A stretch of DNA of 21,098 nt from positions 1 to 21,098 of the forward strand of contig JAEWQS010000127.1 in assembly GCA_023399095.1 (NCBI GenBank), given 5' to 3'. Made by a program: the position numbers and the translations under genes. Every line of letters starts with the position of its first letter. Position 1 is the first letter of the stretch. A model generated the notes under the pieces. That model was not told the DNA's origin. It did no database searches and was given only the letters and a program-made list of their open reading frames with translations. This document shows, in pieces, positions 1 to 8,725 of this stretch. The DNA comes from Bacillota bacterium (lineage in GTDB: Bacteria; Bacillota; Clostridia; Christensenellales; SZUA-584).

Positions 1-2074
1 CCCAGCTCCCGATGGTATCTGACGGACGTTGACCAACGCCGAGACACGCGCTCTGCCGCACAACCTTGGCGTAACAGGCGCTTAATCTGTCGTCCACACG
101 CGCATATTTGCGGCATAGTCTTAAGTAATAGCCATGAGAGCCCCTGAGCAGCATGGTAAAGCGTATTATAATGAAGAGCACAAGCGCAGCTGCGATGCAC
201 AGCAGCACAATGAGCAGCGTTTTTAACGCGCGAGACATGTCGCCTGTCCGTGTCGGCATTGCATCCAAATTGATATCCGTTGAGGGAAGCGGCGTATATA
301 CGGGTTGTGTACTTGTACCCGTATTTGCATGATGCTCATTCACCACAGCGTTTTCGGCAAAGTTCCAGCCTGCCGGGTCAAAGGTGACCCAGCCGATGCC
401 TTGAAAATAGACCTCAGTCCATGCATGTGCCGTGGCATTGGTGGCAAGATAAGAATCGCTCGCGTTCGTCAGCGGGTTCTTTTTTAGCCCGAAACCGACC
501 ACGTAACGCGCAGGCAAATCGGCGCAGCGCGACAGCACCGTCATTGCGCTTGCAAAGTATACACAGTAGCCTTCCTTCTTTTGCAGGAAGGCGGCGACAA
601 AATCCTCACCTTGGGGCGGGTCGCCCGGTGTCAGCGTGTACACACAGTTATCAGACAGCCAGTTCTCAATCGCCAGCACTTTTTCATACGGCGTTTCACA
701 ACCATCGGTTATCTGCTGCGCCGCTTCACTTACCGATTCCGGAAGCGACTCAGGCAACTGTAAATATTCAGCTTTGATGCCGTCCCAAGACGGATCGGGG
801 CTTTGAGCGGTCAGCTTTTCCAATTCAAGCATATTCTCATCAAAACCGTCCGCGTCTCTGTCGAAAACAGCGGTGTTCAGCGTGTATTGGAAAGACCGAA
901 GCGGCTTTAATGTAAACAGCTCAGACTGATTGTTGAAATAGATATCCGACGTATCCGGCTTTTCACTTTTTATCGACTGAACATGTCCCGCCGCAAATAT
1001 CGTGCGCCCCTGCAAAGAGCCGGTTATGCTGAGCGCCACAGGTTTGATCATGCTTTCATAAAGCTCTTTTATACGGCTATCTCCGTTTGGCTTGTTTAGG
1101 TCAAACACCTCGTACCGTTTATTTTGCCACAAAAAGCCTGTAAAGCGAAGCCGCTGTCGGGAGAATGAATCATACCACCTCGCTCCGTCATACGTGTCGT
1201 AAACAACGCCGGTTAATCTCACAGGCGTTTCGGTACTGACTTTTAGCACCGTTTCATTATCCACCATCACATCTCCGCCCAGCCTGCTTTCCAGCGGCGA
1301 AAAACCAGTCAGCCCCATATTGAACGAGCCGTCCGTGGGCGACTGGCCTTGCCCGTTTCCCAAGCAATCGCCAAAATCCTGCACAGCATTGACAAGCGGC
1401 TTGCACAGCCAGTCTCCGTCCTTTTCAGGCGCAAAAGCAAAAGCAAGCAAAAGCAGAACCGGCATGAGTATGATCGCAGACACCGAGAGCATGGCGCTGG
1501 ATATATGGCTGTCATCCCTGCTGATTTTGTTTCCGCGCATCTTGGCTAATGCCACAAAAACCACAAAAAGCAGCATGATAAGCGCAGGCCACAAAGCATC
1601 CGATTTGTTAAGAACATTCCATAGGAGAATCACAAACGCCACAGGCGGAAGAAGCGGGAAAAAGAACAGTTTGCGAAAGTAGATAAACGCGAGTCCGGCA
1701 ACGGGCAGCACATACACGAGACGAACAATAATCATACTACCGTTGTGCGAATACGGCACGGTGTCCGGGTACGATGCGGCGCACCAGCGGAAAAATCCGG
1801 CAATATATGAAAGAACGTCTTCATTTGCGCCAAGCAGCGATGAAACGGCCACGGTCAGCAGCGCCGCAGCACCCAAAAACGATGGCAGTATCCACCACTT
1901 GCGCGTGAACAACACGATAAGAGTGAGATTGACCAGCATGAGAAGCAGACATTCGCCATAGCCCACACTCATGTTAAGAGCAGGGAATAATACGATGCAA
2001 GCGGCAGTGCCGAGCAGCAAGCTGCAAAACACATCTGCAAAGATATCCGCGAAGCTTGAATTAAAAAATTTCAT
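1..2074 (-). CDS. Membrane transglutaminase-like protein (TgpA/DUF3488 type), C-terminus cut by window edge
   Basis: The gene runs from an ATG at 2074 (AGG 6 nt upstream) without a stop to the left edge, giving at least 691 residues. The first third is a series of hydrophobic segments, then an extracytoplasmic part containing GVVYDTYDGARW, typical of this family. The transglutaminase core follows, with a catalytic triad visible as Cys504 (in EGYCVYFASAM), His550 (in AHAWTEVYF) and Asp566 (in WVTFDPA). Another membrane segment and a cytoplasmic tail (DUF4129-like position) come after. Members of the family are membrane proteins with an external cysteine-protease or transglutaminase domain, commonly encoded with MoxR and DUF58 genes, exactly as here. 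The gap to the DUF58 gene is 12 nt, so co-transcription is likely. The substrate is unknown; a role in cell-envelope protein processing is inference. Confidence 0.9.
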   Translation of the reverse strand, partial: MKFFNSSFADIFADVFCSLLLGTAACIVLFPALNMSVGYGECLLLMLVNLTLIVLFTRKWWILPSFLGAAALLTVAVSSLLGANEDVLSYIAGFFRWCAASYPDTVPYSHNGSMIIVRLVYVLPVAGLAFIYFRKLFFFPLLPPVAFVILLWNVLNKSDALWPALIMLLFVVFVALAKMRGNKISRDDSHISSAMLSVSAIILMPVLLLLAFAFAPEKDGDWLCKPLVNAVQDFGDCLGNGQGQSPTDGSFNMGLTGFSPLESRLGGDVMVDNETVLKVSTETPVRLTGVVYDTYDGARWYDSFSRQRLRFTGFLWQNKRYEVFDLNKPNGDSRIKELYESMIKPVALSITGSLQGRTIFAAGHVQSIKSEKPDTSDIYFNNQSELFTLKPLRSFQYTLNTAVFDRDADGFDENMLELEKLTAQSPDPSWDGIKAEYLQLPESLPESVSEAAQQITDGCETPYEKVLAIENWLSDNCVYTLTPGDPPQGEDFVAAFLQKKEGYCVYFASAMTVLSRCADLPARYVVGFGLKKNPLTNASDSYLATNATAHAWTEVYFQGIGWVTFDPAGWNFAENAVVNEHHANTGTSTQPVYTPLPSTDINLDAMPTRTGDMSRALKTLLIVLLCIAAALVLFIIIRFTMLLRGSHGYYLRLCRKYARVDDRLSACYAKVVRQSACLGVGQRPSDTIGSW

Positions 2075-2086
2075 CGCTATTCCTCA

Positions 2087-3250
2087 CTAAAACAGACCAC
2101 TGAGACTTGCCGCGGCATCGCAGCCGGGCGGCACACTCAGCGTATGAATGCGCCCAAAGCTGCTTCGTCCACCCACCAGCACCACTGTGACCGATGTGCG
2201 CGCCGCAAACGTGCGGTCCAGAATCCCGGCGAGCTGCGGTGTGAGCTCATGGGTCAATATAAACAGCGACTGCGCTTTGGCAGCCTCGGCAAAAGACTTT
2301 TGTATGGTATCCGCAAGGTGGCTGTGCTGGTCAAACGGGAGAATGGCAAGATGCCTGCGAAGCTCATCGAAGCCGGACATGGATTCGCATTTGATTGAAG
2401 AGACCAAGCCGGTGCTGTTTTTCACGCTGACCGCGCGGTTTTTCGAGAGACTGTAAAGCGCGATGCAGGCGGCACTTTCGCAGACGGTATCCGCGTAAAC
2501 GAGCGCCTCCTCACCGGTAAGCCCATATAGCCCCGTGTCTATAAGCAGCATGATATGCTCGCGCTCCGGATACTCGTACTGCTTGACAAACAGCTTACCA
2601 AGCTGCGCGGACTTTTTCCAATTGATGCGCGACAGTGCATCGCCGTCATGATAAAGCCGCGCGCCCGATACGCTGTCCCCTTGCTCGGCGTGCCTTAAGT
2701 ACGCGGCGCTGAAAAGCTTTGTATCCGCAATATCTCCCGATACTGAGCTTGGCATCTGTGCTTTGGGCAGCACAATAAGCTCTGCCATGCGGTAATAAGA
2801 CAGCCGCCTCATATCGAACGAAATTGTGATAAGGCCGAAAATATCGGTGATCTTCATCTTTGTCATACCGACGCTGTAGCGTCCTCTGTACGGTGCGTGA
2901 ACGGGTATTTGAAAGGTTTGCCCCAAAAAAGGCGCAAGACTGAATGTAAGGTTCAAATCTTCGTGCAGAGACACAACCCTGACATGCACTTCGATAAGCG
3001 ATAGCGGAACCGGCCGCTCGTTGACAATTTCCAGATGCAGCAACGTTTCATTGCCCTTGACGCAAACTTTGTCGGACAACTCCTGCTTGTATGAGAAAGA
3101 GAAAAATGTCCACAAATTGATCGCGATCATGGCCATCACAACAAGCAGCTGCGTGAAAAAAACAATGTAATAAATCCGAAGGCCGGTATACATGCCGCCA
3201 ATCAGGCAGGCGGCCATGACGGTGTAGTAGACCCATCTTTGCGCTTTCAT
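2087..3250 (-). CDS. DUF58 domain protein
   Basis: This 387-residue protein has two adjacent membrane segments (about residues 8-20 and 27-52), a beta-rich middle, and the DUF58 signature around residues 202-226 (GDALSRINWKKSAQLGKL, then VKQYE). The C-terminal half resembles a von Willebrand A fold (LLIDTG near 235-240), as is usual for DUF58. The start ATG overlaps the stop of the MoxR gene as ATGA, which implies translational coupling. DUF58 proteins accompany MoxR-type AAA ATPases and are thought to be their partners at the membrane; the biochemical role is not established. Length and domain order are normal for the family, and the operon position between MoxR and the transglutaminase strongly supports the call. 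Confidence 0.92.
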   Translation of the reverse strand: MKAQRWVYYTVMAACLIGGMYTGLRIYYIVFFTQLLVVMAMIAINLWTFFSFSYKQELSDKVCVKGNETLLHLEIVNERPVPLSLIEVHVRVVSLHEDLNLTFSLAPFLGQTFQIPVHAPYRGRYSVGMTKMKITDIFGLITISFDMRRLSYYRMAELIVLPKAQMPSSVSGDIADTKLFSAAYLRHAEQGDSVSGARLYHDGDALSRINWKKSAQLGKLFVKQYEYPEREHIMLLIDTGLYGLTGEEALVYADTVCESAACIALYSLSKNRAVSVKNSTGLVSSIKCESMSGFDELRRHLAILPFDQHSHLADTIQKSFAEAAKAQSLFILTHELTPQLAGILDRTFAARTSVTVVLVGGRSSFGRIHTLSVPPGCDAAASLSGLF

Positions 3251-4197
3251 GATACGCCGGGCACTTTGATGGATTGCAGGATCATCTGAATCAGATCCTC
3301 GGGCGTATCGTTTTCCTGCGCAGCTTCCAGACTGAGCACAATCCGGTGAGCCAGTACAGGCAACGCCATAAACTGCACATCATCGGGCAGCGTGTAATTC
3401 CTGCCTTGCAGCATGGCGCGCGCCATGGCGGCGTTCATGAGCGCGATCGAGCCTCGCGGGCTGACGCCGAGCGTGATTCGGCTGCTCGAGCGCGTGGCTT
3501 CGGCAATGGAGACAATGTAATCCATCACAGGCTGTGCGCATATCACCTCTGCGTGGCACGCCCGCAGCTGCAGGATATCTTCGGCGGTTGCGACCGGCCG
3601 GATATCATCAAGCGGCTTTTGTCCTTTGTTGTGCACCAGTATATCCAGCTCTTCGTCTCTATTGGGATAGCCGAGCGCGATTTTAAACAAAAATCGGTCC
3701 AGCTGTGCTTCAGGCAGTGGATAAGTGCCCACATGCTCAATGGGATTTTGCGTCGCCAGCACGATAAACGGCTGAGGAGCAGGATAGCTGTCGCCGTCAA
3801 TTGTGACCTGCGCTTCCTGCATAACCTCGAGCAGACTGGACTGTGTTTTGGGGCTTGTGCGATTGATTTCATCGGCAAGCACAACCTGCGCCATGACGCC
3901 GCCGAATATGACGTCTCTTTCACCCGTTTTGATATTGAAGGTCGTGTAGCCGGTCACATCTGACGGCAGCACATCGGGTGTAAACTGGATGCGCCGAAAG
4001 GAGCAGTTTAGTGACCGCGCCAGCGCAGACACAAGCGTGGTTTTGCCAAGCCCCGGCACATCCTCAATAAGAACATGTCCGCCGCAGATAAGGGCGGCCA
4101 ATACCATATCGATGATGCTTTCCTTGCCCACGATAACCTTGCCAATGTTGCTTTTGATGCGCTCAATGAGTTCAAGATGAGTCTGAATGTGATCCAT
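3247..4197 (-). CDS. MoxR-family AAA+ ATPase
   Basis: The 316-residue product is a typical MoxR ATPase. Walker A is DVPGLGKT (46-53), Walker B VVLADE (105-110) followed by INRTSPKTQSSLLEVMQE, sensor 1 ATQNP (148-152), and EAQLDRF lies near 163-169. The MoxR C-terminal helical lid follows. The ATG at 4197 has GGACGGTGG just upstream as a ribosome binding site. It is the first gene of the operon MoxR-DUF58-transglutaminase, with an ATGA overlap to DUF58. MoxR proteins act as chaperone-like ATPases that remodel or insert cofactors into partner complexes, usually with VWA/DUF58 proteins. The substrate here cannot be read from the sequence. A short inverted repeat lies upstream at 4223-4252. Confidence 0.95.
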   Translation of the reverse strand: MDHIQTHLELIERIKSNIGKVIVGKESIIDMVLAALICGGHVLIEDVPGLGKTTLVSALARSLNCSFRRIQFTPDVLPSDVTGYTTFNIKTGERDVIFGGVMAQVVLADEINRTSPKTQSSLLEVMQEAQVTIDGDSYPAPQPFIVLATQNPIEHVGTYPLPEAQLDRFLFKIALGYPNRDEELDILVHNKGQKPLDDIRPVATAEDILQLRACHAEVICAQPVMDYIVSIAEATRSSSRITLGVSPRGSIALMNAAMARAMLQGRNYTLPDDVQFMALPVLAHRIVLSLEAAQENDTPEDLIQMILQSIKVPGVS

Positions 4198-4222
4198 AAC
4201 GCCACCGTCCTTAATGTGCTAA

Positions 4223-4252
4223 AGAGCTTGTACAAAAAATAACAAAAGCTCT
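4223..4252. repeat. 7-bp inverted repeat upstream of the MoxR operon
   Basis: The arms AGAGCTT (4223-4229) and AAGCTCT (4246-4252) match perfectly around a 16-nt AT-rich spacer. They lie between the zinc-ribbon gene and the MoxR start, both on the minus strand. It could be a weak terminator of the zinc-ribbon gene or an operator; there is no clear T-run, so the role is open. Confidence 0.3.
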
Positions 4253-4315
4253 ATTCCGATTGCTCATGATTAACATAAGGAACCTTAATTGATTCTGCGA
4301 TAATCAGCACTTCCC

Positions 4316-4774
4316 TCATGAAGGTTTTTGGCGATAGAAGCATTCGCCGTTCATTTCAAGCACGCCATCGTACAAATAGAACCATGTGCTGATGCCGCTC
4401 TCTTTTTCATAGATTTCGCCTTCAATATAGCCTGGTTCCTGATATTCGATCGCATACATAAAATGGACTCTGTGTGCCTCACCGACATCGTCCAGCACCG
4501 TCATCCCTTTTCCGTTTTTCAGCATGATTAATTCCGTACCGCTTTGCGCATACCATCTGCCGACAACAGGGTTTGCCGATAGTATCAAAATCAGTATGAC
4601 GGCAGCCAACACAACAGCTGTGATTGAAATGATAATTGCCAGAGCTCTTTTTGGCTTTGACGGTTTATATAATTTATGTGCGTCTGGCGTTACGTTCGTC
4701 TGCTTTGGCTGTCCGCATTTTATGCAAAATTGTACATCCTTATTGTTTTGATAGCCGCATTTTGTACAGTACAT
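4316..4774 (-). CDS. Zinc-ribbon, single-pass membrane protein of unknown function
   Basis: This is a 152-residue protein starting MYCTKCG. The start at 4774 is chosen because GGAGGT lies 4 nt upstream; an in-frame ATG at 4786 would contain that ribosome binding site and is less likely. The N-terminus is a four-cysteine zinc ribbon (Cys3, Cys6, Cys17, Cys20), followed by a basic linker, one membrane segment (about 44-66) and an approximately 85-residue external part beginning NPVVGRWYAQ. That start resembles small lipocalin-like or DUF5640-like domains (inference). Zinc-ribbon plus membrane-helix proteins of this layout are common in Bacillota and mostly uncharacterised. It stands alone between two AAA operons, with no obvious partner. 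Confidence 0.8.
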   Translation of the reverse strand: MYCTKCGYQNNKDVQFCIKCGQPKQTNVTPDAHKLYKPSKPKRALAIIISITAVVLAAVILILILSANPVVGRWYAQSGTELIMLKNGKGMTVLDDVGEAHRVHFMYAIEYQEPGYIEGEIYEKESGISTWFYLYDGVLEMNGECFYRQKPS

Positions 4775-5103
4775 AAGTACCTCCAATATTAGTGATTGCC
4801 TTGGTTATCGAAGACTCGCTTTATGTATATTCTTCCTTCTTGAATGTTATCCCTAAAATGCCAACCAGAGATCACATACCGTATGAGCCGTTATAATATG
4901 TACTTTTTATGACGATGGTGAAAATTCTGACAAGATTATATAATATATTCTAAAGATAAACAACTGTATTTGTCATGTAGTTTCATAGACAACAACGCGG
5001 CTTATATTCCTGATGACCGTCAAAGTATGTTTGATTTACGCTTATATGTTCGCCGTGGGGTTATGGTCTAGTTCCGAAATGTTTATATATACATTGGTGA
5101 GGT
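4775..5103. other. Intergenic region, no gene recognised
   Basis: This stretch of about 330 nt is AT-rich. It contains TATAAT-like hexamers on both strands but no convincing -35/-10 pair. A plus-strand frame stays open for roughly 45 codons up to a TAG near 5071 (containing NNAAYIPDDRQS), but it lacks a start codon and a ribosome binding site. It may be a remnant or chance; I do not call a gene. Confidence 0.4.
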
Positions 5104-5475
5104 TCAATCAGCAGCGCTCAAGGTTATTTCGTCGGCGTCCAAATCGGCTTGATTGTAAAATACGTGCATAAACGTCGTGTAGACCATACGAAAATAGAGC
5201 TTCCCGCCCACCGCATTGCCGTAGCGGATTTTAAGCTCGTTAAGCATCGGAGTGGGATCGTCGCTGATTTTTCGTTCGGAAATTCCGGTAAAATCGAAGG
5301 TGACGGTGTCCTCGGTCTTGTCTTTTTTTGTTGACTCAGAAGCAAACGATTTTAGCTCGCCTGCTGTGTATCCCAGCAGCTGACGCAGCACACTGTCTTT
5401 TCGCAGCAGCTCCAAAGCCGCTTCCTTTTTGCCGATTCGAAGCTTTCCGCCTGTCAGATAATATTCAAGTACCAT
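5104..5475 (-). CDS. Small protein of unknown function in the AAA-VWA operon
   Basis: I do not recognise this family. The open frame extends upstream to 5637, but that part lies over the end of the preceding gene, so the ATG at 5475 is taken as the start (weak GGTGTG 4 nt upstream). This gives 123 residues, MVLEYYLTGG onwards. It is soluble, without a signal peptide or membrane helix. It has a charged N-terminal half (KLRIGKKEAALELLRKD) and a C-terminal half predicted to be mixed strand and helix, ending in an acidic tail (DLDADEITLSAAD). It follows the DUF2201/VWA gene by 40 nt on the same strand, so it is probably the third gene of that operon and perhaps a partner or substrate of the ATPase/VWA pair (inference). 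Confidence 0.7.
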   Translation of the reverse strand: MVLEYYLTGGKLRIGKKEAALELLRKDSVLRQLLGYTAGELKSFASESTKKDKTEDTVTFDFTGISERKISDDPTPMLNELKIRYGNAVGGKLYFRMVYTTFMHVFYNQADLDADEITLSAAD

Positions 5476-5515
5476 TTTCACACCAGCTTTCCGTATATGA
5501 TGCGTGTGTTCCTTG

Positions 5516-6649
5516 CTACTCAAACGCGACGCTGTAGCCAAATGTGGATGGCCGATTTGCGCCTTTGGTGAGCACCCAAAGCACTTTTTGGTTTGCATGC
5601 TCGGGCGCGGGGCCATCGCCGTCTGTGAAAATGACAACCAAGGGAACCTTTAAGCTGTCGGCAAGCGCAAAAACCGGCCGAAAATCTGTGCCGCCGCTTT
5701 TCTCGCGTTTTTTCACGTGCCGATACTCTGCGGCCGGCATCGGATTGGTGCATTCTGTATCAAATTCGGTTACAAGAATCTGCGCGTTGGTAATTCGGTT
5801 TACCGCCATAAGCTCGTTAAAAAAGGTTTGCAGCTGGTCATTGGAAATGGATCCGCTTTCGTCCAGCGCGATCAGAACACACAGCCCCACGCTTCGTTTG
5901 GTGCCGGGATAACTGTCATAACGACGGGATTCACGTTTGTAGGTGGCGCGTGATTGCATGCGCCCCCGTCCTGTCAAAAACCGTTTAAACATGGTTTTCC
6001 AGTCGATCTGCGCCTGCTCGAAGACCGTATCGAGCTCGCCGATCAGCGCTTGCGGCACCTCGCCGCCAGGACGCGCTTCGTCGATCAAGTCTCGCAGCTT
6101 GCTTTTGAGCGCCTGCTCATTCATCTGGGACACATCTTCCTCGATCTGCAAATCGGCCTCCATCAGGCTTCCGTTGCTGCAGCGAAGGGTGGCAGCGCCC
6201 TCGCGTTGAATGAAACTGATCCTGTCATCAAGCAGCCTGAGAAGCTGCACGTAATAGCTTTCGGCGCTTTTACAGCGTTCCAGTTTGTGATGAATTTCCC
6301 GTTCGATTTTTTCAGTTGTGACTGCATTTGGCGTCAGCATTTCGGGCGGCAGATGATCGTTGACCGCCATGTCGCAGCAAACCGCCCAAAGCAGCGGGTC
6401 ACGCTCACCACGACGCAGGACATGCAGCAGCAGCAGATGCAGCAATTCGTGAAGCAATACCCCTACAGCTTGCGCATCGCTGAGGCATTCGTACCACTCA
6501 CTGTTATATTTGAGCACAGGTGCAGGAAACAAGGTCATTTCCATTTTACTCACCGTTTGGCTCTCACGAATAGAAATGGAGGCGGCAAGCGATCCGTAAA
6601 AAGGCTGACTGATAAGCAGCTTCATCACCGCGTCCTGTATACGCATCAT
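5516..6649 (-). CDS. DUF2201-type putative metallopeptidase with C-terminal VWA domain
   Basis: The 377-residue product has an N-terminal putative metallopeptidase domain with HELLH at 67-71 and His76, set in VLLHELLHLLLLHVLRR, as in the DUF2201 family. A VWA-like domain fills the last approximately 120 residues: the metal-ion-dependent adhesion site is visible as DESGS (263-267), Thr321 in GGTDFRP and Asp343 in FTDGDG. Either of two adjacent ATGs (6649 or 6646) could start translation; GGGGGG lies 3 or 6 nt upstream, so the second is slightly preferred. It is the partner type expected next to a MoxR-like ATPase, and the ATPase gene lies 27 nt upstream. Whether the HExxH domain is proteolytically active is not known for this family. 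Confidence 0.9.
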   Translation of the reverse strand: MMRIQDAVMKLLISQPFYGSLAASISIRESQTVSKMEMTLFPAPVLKYNSEWYECLSDAQAVGVLLHELLHLLLLHVLRRGERDPLLWAVCCDMAVNDHLPPEMLTPNAVTTEKIEREIHHKLERCKSAESYYVQLLRLLDDRISFIQREGAATLRCSNGSLMEADLQIEEDVSQMNEQALKSKLRDLIDEARPGGEVPQALIGELDTVFEQAQIDWKTMFKRFLTGRGRMQSRATYKRESRRYDSYPGTKRSVGLCVLIALDESGSISNDQLQTFFNELMAVNRITNAQILVTEFDTECTNPMPAAEYRHVKKREKSGGTDFRPVFALADSLKVPLVVIFTDGDGPAPEHANQKVLWVLTKGANRPSTFGYSVAFE

Positions 6650-6676
6650 CGTCCCCCCATATGATATTCATTCATA

Positions 6677-7750
6677 TCAAGATAATAAATTCAGTATCTG
6701 ATCAGAAAGCGCCTCGAAAACACTCGTTCGCTGCGCCACTTCCAAAAACAGCTCAGGCTTTTCACCAGCCAGCGTTTTAAAGAAAAGGAGCTGAAACTCT
6801 TCGGGCAAAGCATCGAGCATTTTACTGATATTTATGCATTGTGCATCGCTTCCGTCAAGCAGCGATACCGTCTTTTTCAGCACAAGGCTTAAGAGATCCA
6901 GCCTGCCGCCTTGAACCAGCTTTTCAAACTGTGTGCGTACTGTTTCATAATCCACGAGCAGTCTATCGGCAGAGGGAATCACATATTCGCGATTTTTGAG
7001 ATAGCCAAAGAACGATGCCGCCGCTTCCGGCCCGAGAATGCCCGAAATCAACTCCTGCATCAGCTTTTGAGGAAGCGAGCAGTTGTTGAGAAGCTGCTGT
7101 ACCCGCGTCCAGCCGCGCGGTGTGGGAGACTTCGCCGTGGCAGTGCTGTCGGCGGCTTTTTTGACGCGCAGCAGCATATCCGGGCAGGCGGTGAGGTAAG
7201 CAAGCACATCGTCACAAGCGTCGTTTTGCAGCGAATAGGCAACGTAATCCTCAAGATTTGCTGTAATTTCAATCGTTGTAAAACGGTCGAGCATGGCATC
7301 GTCTAGCGAATTCACCGCATAATTCATCGTATCAGGGTTCATCGTCACGCCAATTTTCCAGCCCGGCACGAGGCTATGGCCGTTAATTTTGCGCTCCAGC
7401 AGCAAAGGATAAAGCACCGAAACGGTGTCGGTCGGCACACGGTTGATTTCCTCAAGCACCAACAATCCTTTTTCGGGAAAAAGTCCTTCCTCCACAGCGT
7501 TGCAGGTGGGCAGAAACTGAGGCGCCAGATATCGCGTAATGCCCTTTTCTCTGTCTTTATCCGGCAATCCCATAAAATCCGGCCCTTCCATCGCCGCGGC
7601 ATAAAGCCCCATATACCCGATACCCAGTTCACACGCACATTGCTGAAAAGCGGAGGTTTTGCCCACGCCGCGCTCACTGACCAGCGCTGTGACGCAATCG
7701 GTGTTTCTGTACAGCTCCATAATACAATGCTTTGCTTCGCTGATCCTCAT
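6677..7750 (-). CDS. MoxR-like AAA ATPase (AAA_5 type) paired with the VWA protein
   Basis: In this 357-residue protein Walker A is SERGVGKT (25-32), Walker B LLVLEE (96-101) followed by INRVPTD, and sensor 1 is Asn138 in GVTMNPD. LDDAMLDRF follows near 149-157. The C-terminal 150 residues are helical. It is distinct from the MoxR at 3247-4197: this type pairs with DUF2201/VWA proteins rather than DUF58. The ribosome binding site is poor (GGG about 12 nt before the ATG). It is the first gene of the operon ATPase - metallopeptidase/VWA - small protein. An ATP-driven remodelling role with the VWA protein as adaptor is inferred from the MoxR family; the target is unknown. Confidence 0.9.
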   Translation of the reverse strand: MRISEAKHCIMELYRNTDCVTALVSERGVGKTSAFQQCACELGIGYMGLYAAAMEGPDFMGLPDKDREKGITRYLAPQFLPTCNAVEEGLFPEKGLLVLEEINRVPTDTVSVLYPLLLERKINGHSLVPGWKIGVTMNPDTMNYAVNSLDDAMLDRFTTIEITANLEDYVAYSLQNDACDDVLAYLTACPDMLLRVKKAADSTATAKSPTPRGWTRVQQLLNNCSLPQKLMQELISGILGPEAAASFFGYLKNREYVIPSADRLLVDYETVRTQFEKLVQGGRLDLLSLVLKKTVSLLDGSDAQCINISKMLDALPEEFQLLFFKTLAGEKPELFLEVAQRTSVFEALSDQILNLLS

Positions 7751-7912
7751 ACAGCATCAATACCCTTTCTTTCCCATCTCGCTTTTTGTGAAATAAATAT
7801 ATCTTCACTCATTTAAGATGGTTGCCTTCATGCTTGTTATCCAAGCTATTGTTAAAATATTGTATCACATGATATCACATAAAACACTTTTTTACTTAAG
7901 GTTTCTATCTGA

Positions 7913-8725
7913 CTAGCGCATGCGTCCCGCTTCAATCGCGTCCCAGCGTCCCTGCGCATTCTGCCAGCGCTTGTAGAGCAATTTAGCGATGAGCGTGTTT
8001 GGCACCATGCGTCCAATCATACGCAATATGCCGTTGAAGCAGCCCGGAATATAAACGCTCTTTCCTTTAAGCGCCGCAGCAATCGTCTTGCGCGCCACGT
8101 CACCCAAATCGTTCGTGGTCAAATCGCCCCATATGCCCTGCGCCGCGATACCAAGCAGCGCTTCACGCGTGGTGGGCAACCCTCCGGGACACAACGCCAG
8201 CACATTCACATTCTCGTGCCTGAGCTCCTGCGCCAGTGCGATAGAGAAATCCAGCAGAAAGCGTTTGGATGCGGCATAAGTGGCTTTGAGCGGTATCGGG
8301 TACTGCGAAGCCAGACTGGACACGATCACGAGGGTGAAATTTTCTCCCTTGCACCTTCTCTCGAGCGCCGCGTGCGTCACCTTAAGCGTCGCTTCAATGT
8401 TCACCTGCACGATGCGCGTGATATTCGCGCTGGGCTGTGAGAGAAAGCCGCCCTCGTAGTCAATGCCCGCGATGTTAAGCAACATATCAAGACCGATTTG
8501 TTCATCGTCGATGAACTTAAAGAATACCCCGAGCTCGTCATCGCTGGTAAGATCGCACGCTTTTGTTATAACAGTCACGCCAAACTGGCGCTCGATCCCC
8601 TGCTTAATCTGCAAAAGCGGCGCATCCGCAATATCTGTGAGCAGCAGGTCGTATCCGCGCCGCGCGCACTCCACTGCCATCGCGCGGCCAAGGCCGCCGC
8701 TTGCCCCTGTCACCAGTACCGTCAT
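7913..8725 (-). CDS. Short-chain dehydrogenase/reductase (SDR)
   Basis: This 270-residue classical SDR has the cofactor motif TGASGGLG (6-13), NIAG (84-87), catalytic Ser137 and Tyr150-x3-Lys154 (YAASK). Asp31 after the second strand (LLLTDIAD) suggests NAD(H) preference (inference). The overall sequence resembles the DltE/YqjQ-like group of uncharacterised SDRs with a C-terminal extension rich in basic residues. Its ATG shares one base with the TAA stop of the preceding SDR (TAATG), and GGAGGC lies 8 nt upstream, inside that gene. It is the last gene of the PadR operon. The substrate is unknown. Confidence 0.9.
   Translation of the reverse strand: MTVLVTGASGGLGRAMAVECARRGYDLLLTDIADAPLLQIKQGIERQFGVTVITKACDLTSDDELGVFFKFIDDEQIGLDMLLNIAGIDYEGGFLSQPSANITRIVQVNIEATLKVTHAALERRCKGENFTLVIVSSLASQYPIPLKATYAASKRFLLDFSIALAQELRHENVNVLALCPGGLPTTREALLGIAAQGIWGDLTTNDLGDVARKTIAAALKGKSVYIPGCFNGILRMIGRMVPNTLIAKLLYKRWQNAQGRWDAIEAGRMR

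Noticed and set aside
3274..3963. Long plus-strand open frame opposite the MoxR gene
   Set aside because: Antisense shadow of a clearly recognised AAA ATPase; same reasoning for frames opposite the DUF2201 gene (5954-6664) and the transglutaminase (421-777).
5476..5637. Upstream extension of the small gene at 5104
   Set aside because: It lies over the end of the DUF2201/VWA gene in another frame and shows no conservation-like features; the ATG at 5475 is preferred.
7674..7757. 28-codon frame with a better-spaced ribosome binding site overlapping the start of the second AAA ATPase
   Set aside because: Short, composition not protein-like; could at most influence translation of the ATPase gene.
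7863..7874. TATCACATGATA near-palindrome upstream of the second AAA operon
   Set aside because: Only 5-bp arms on close inspection in AT-rich DNA, and no good -35/-10 pair to anchor it as an operator.
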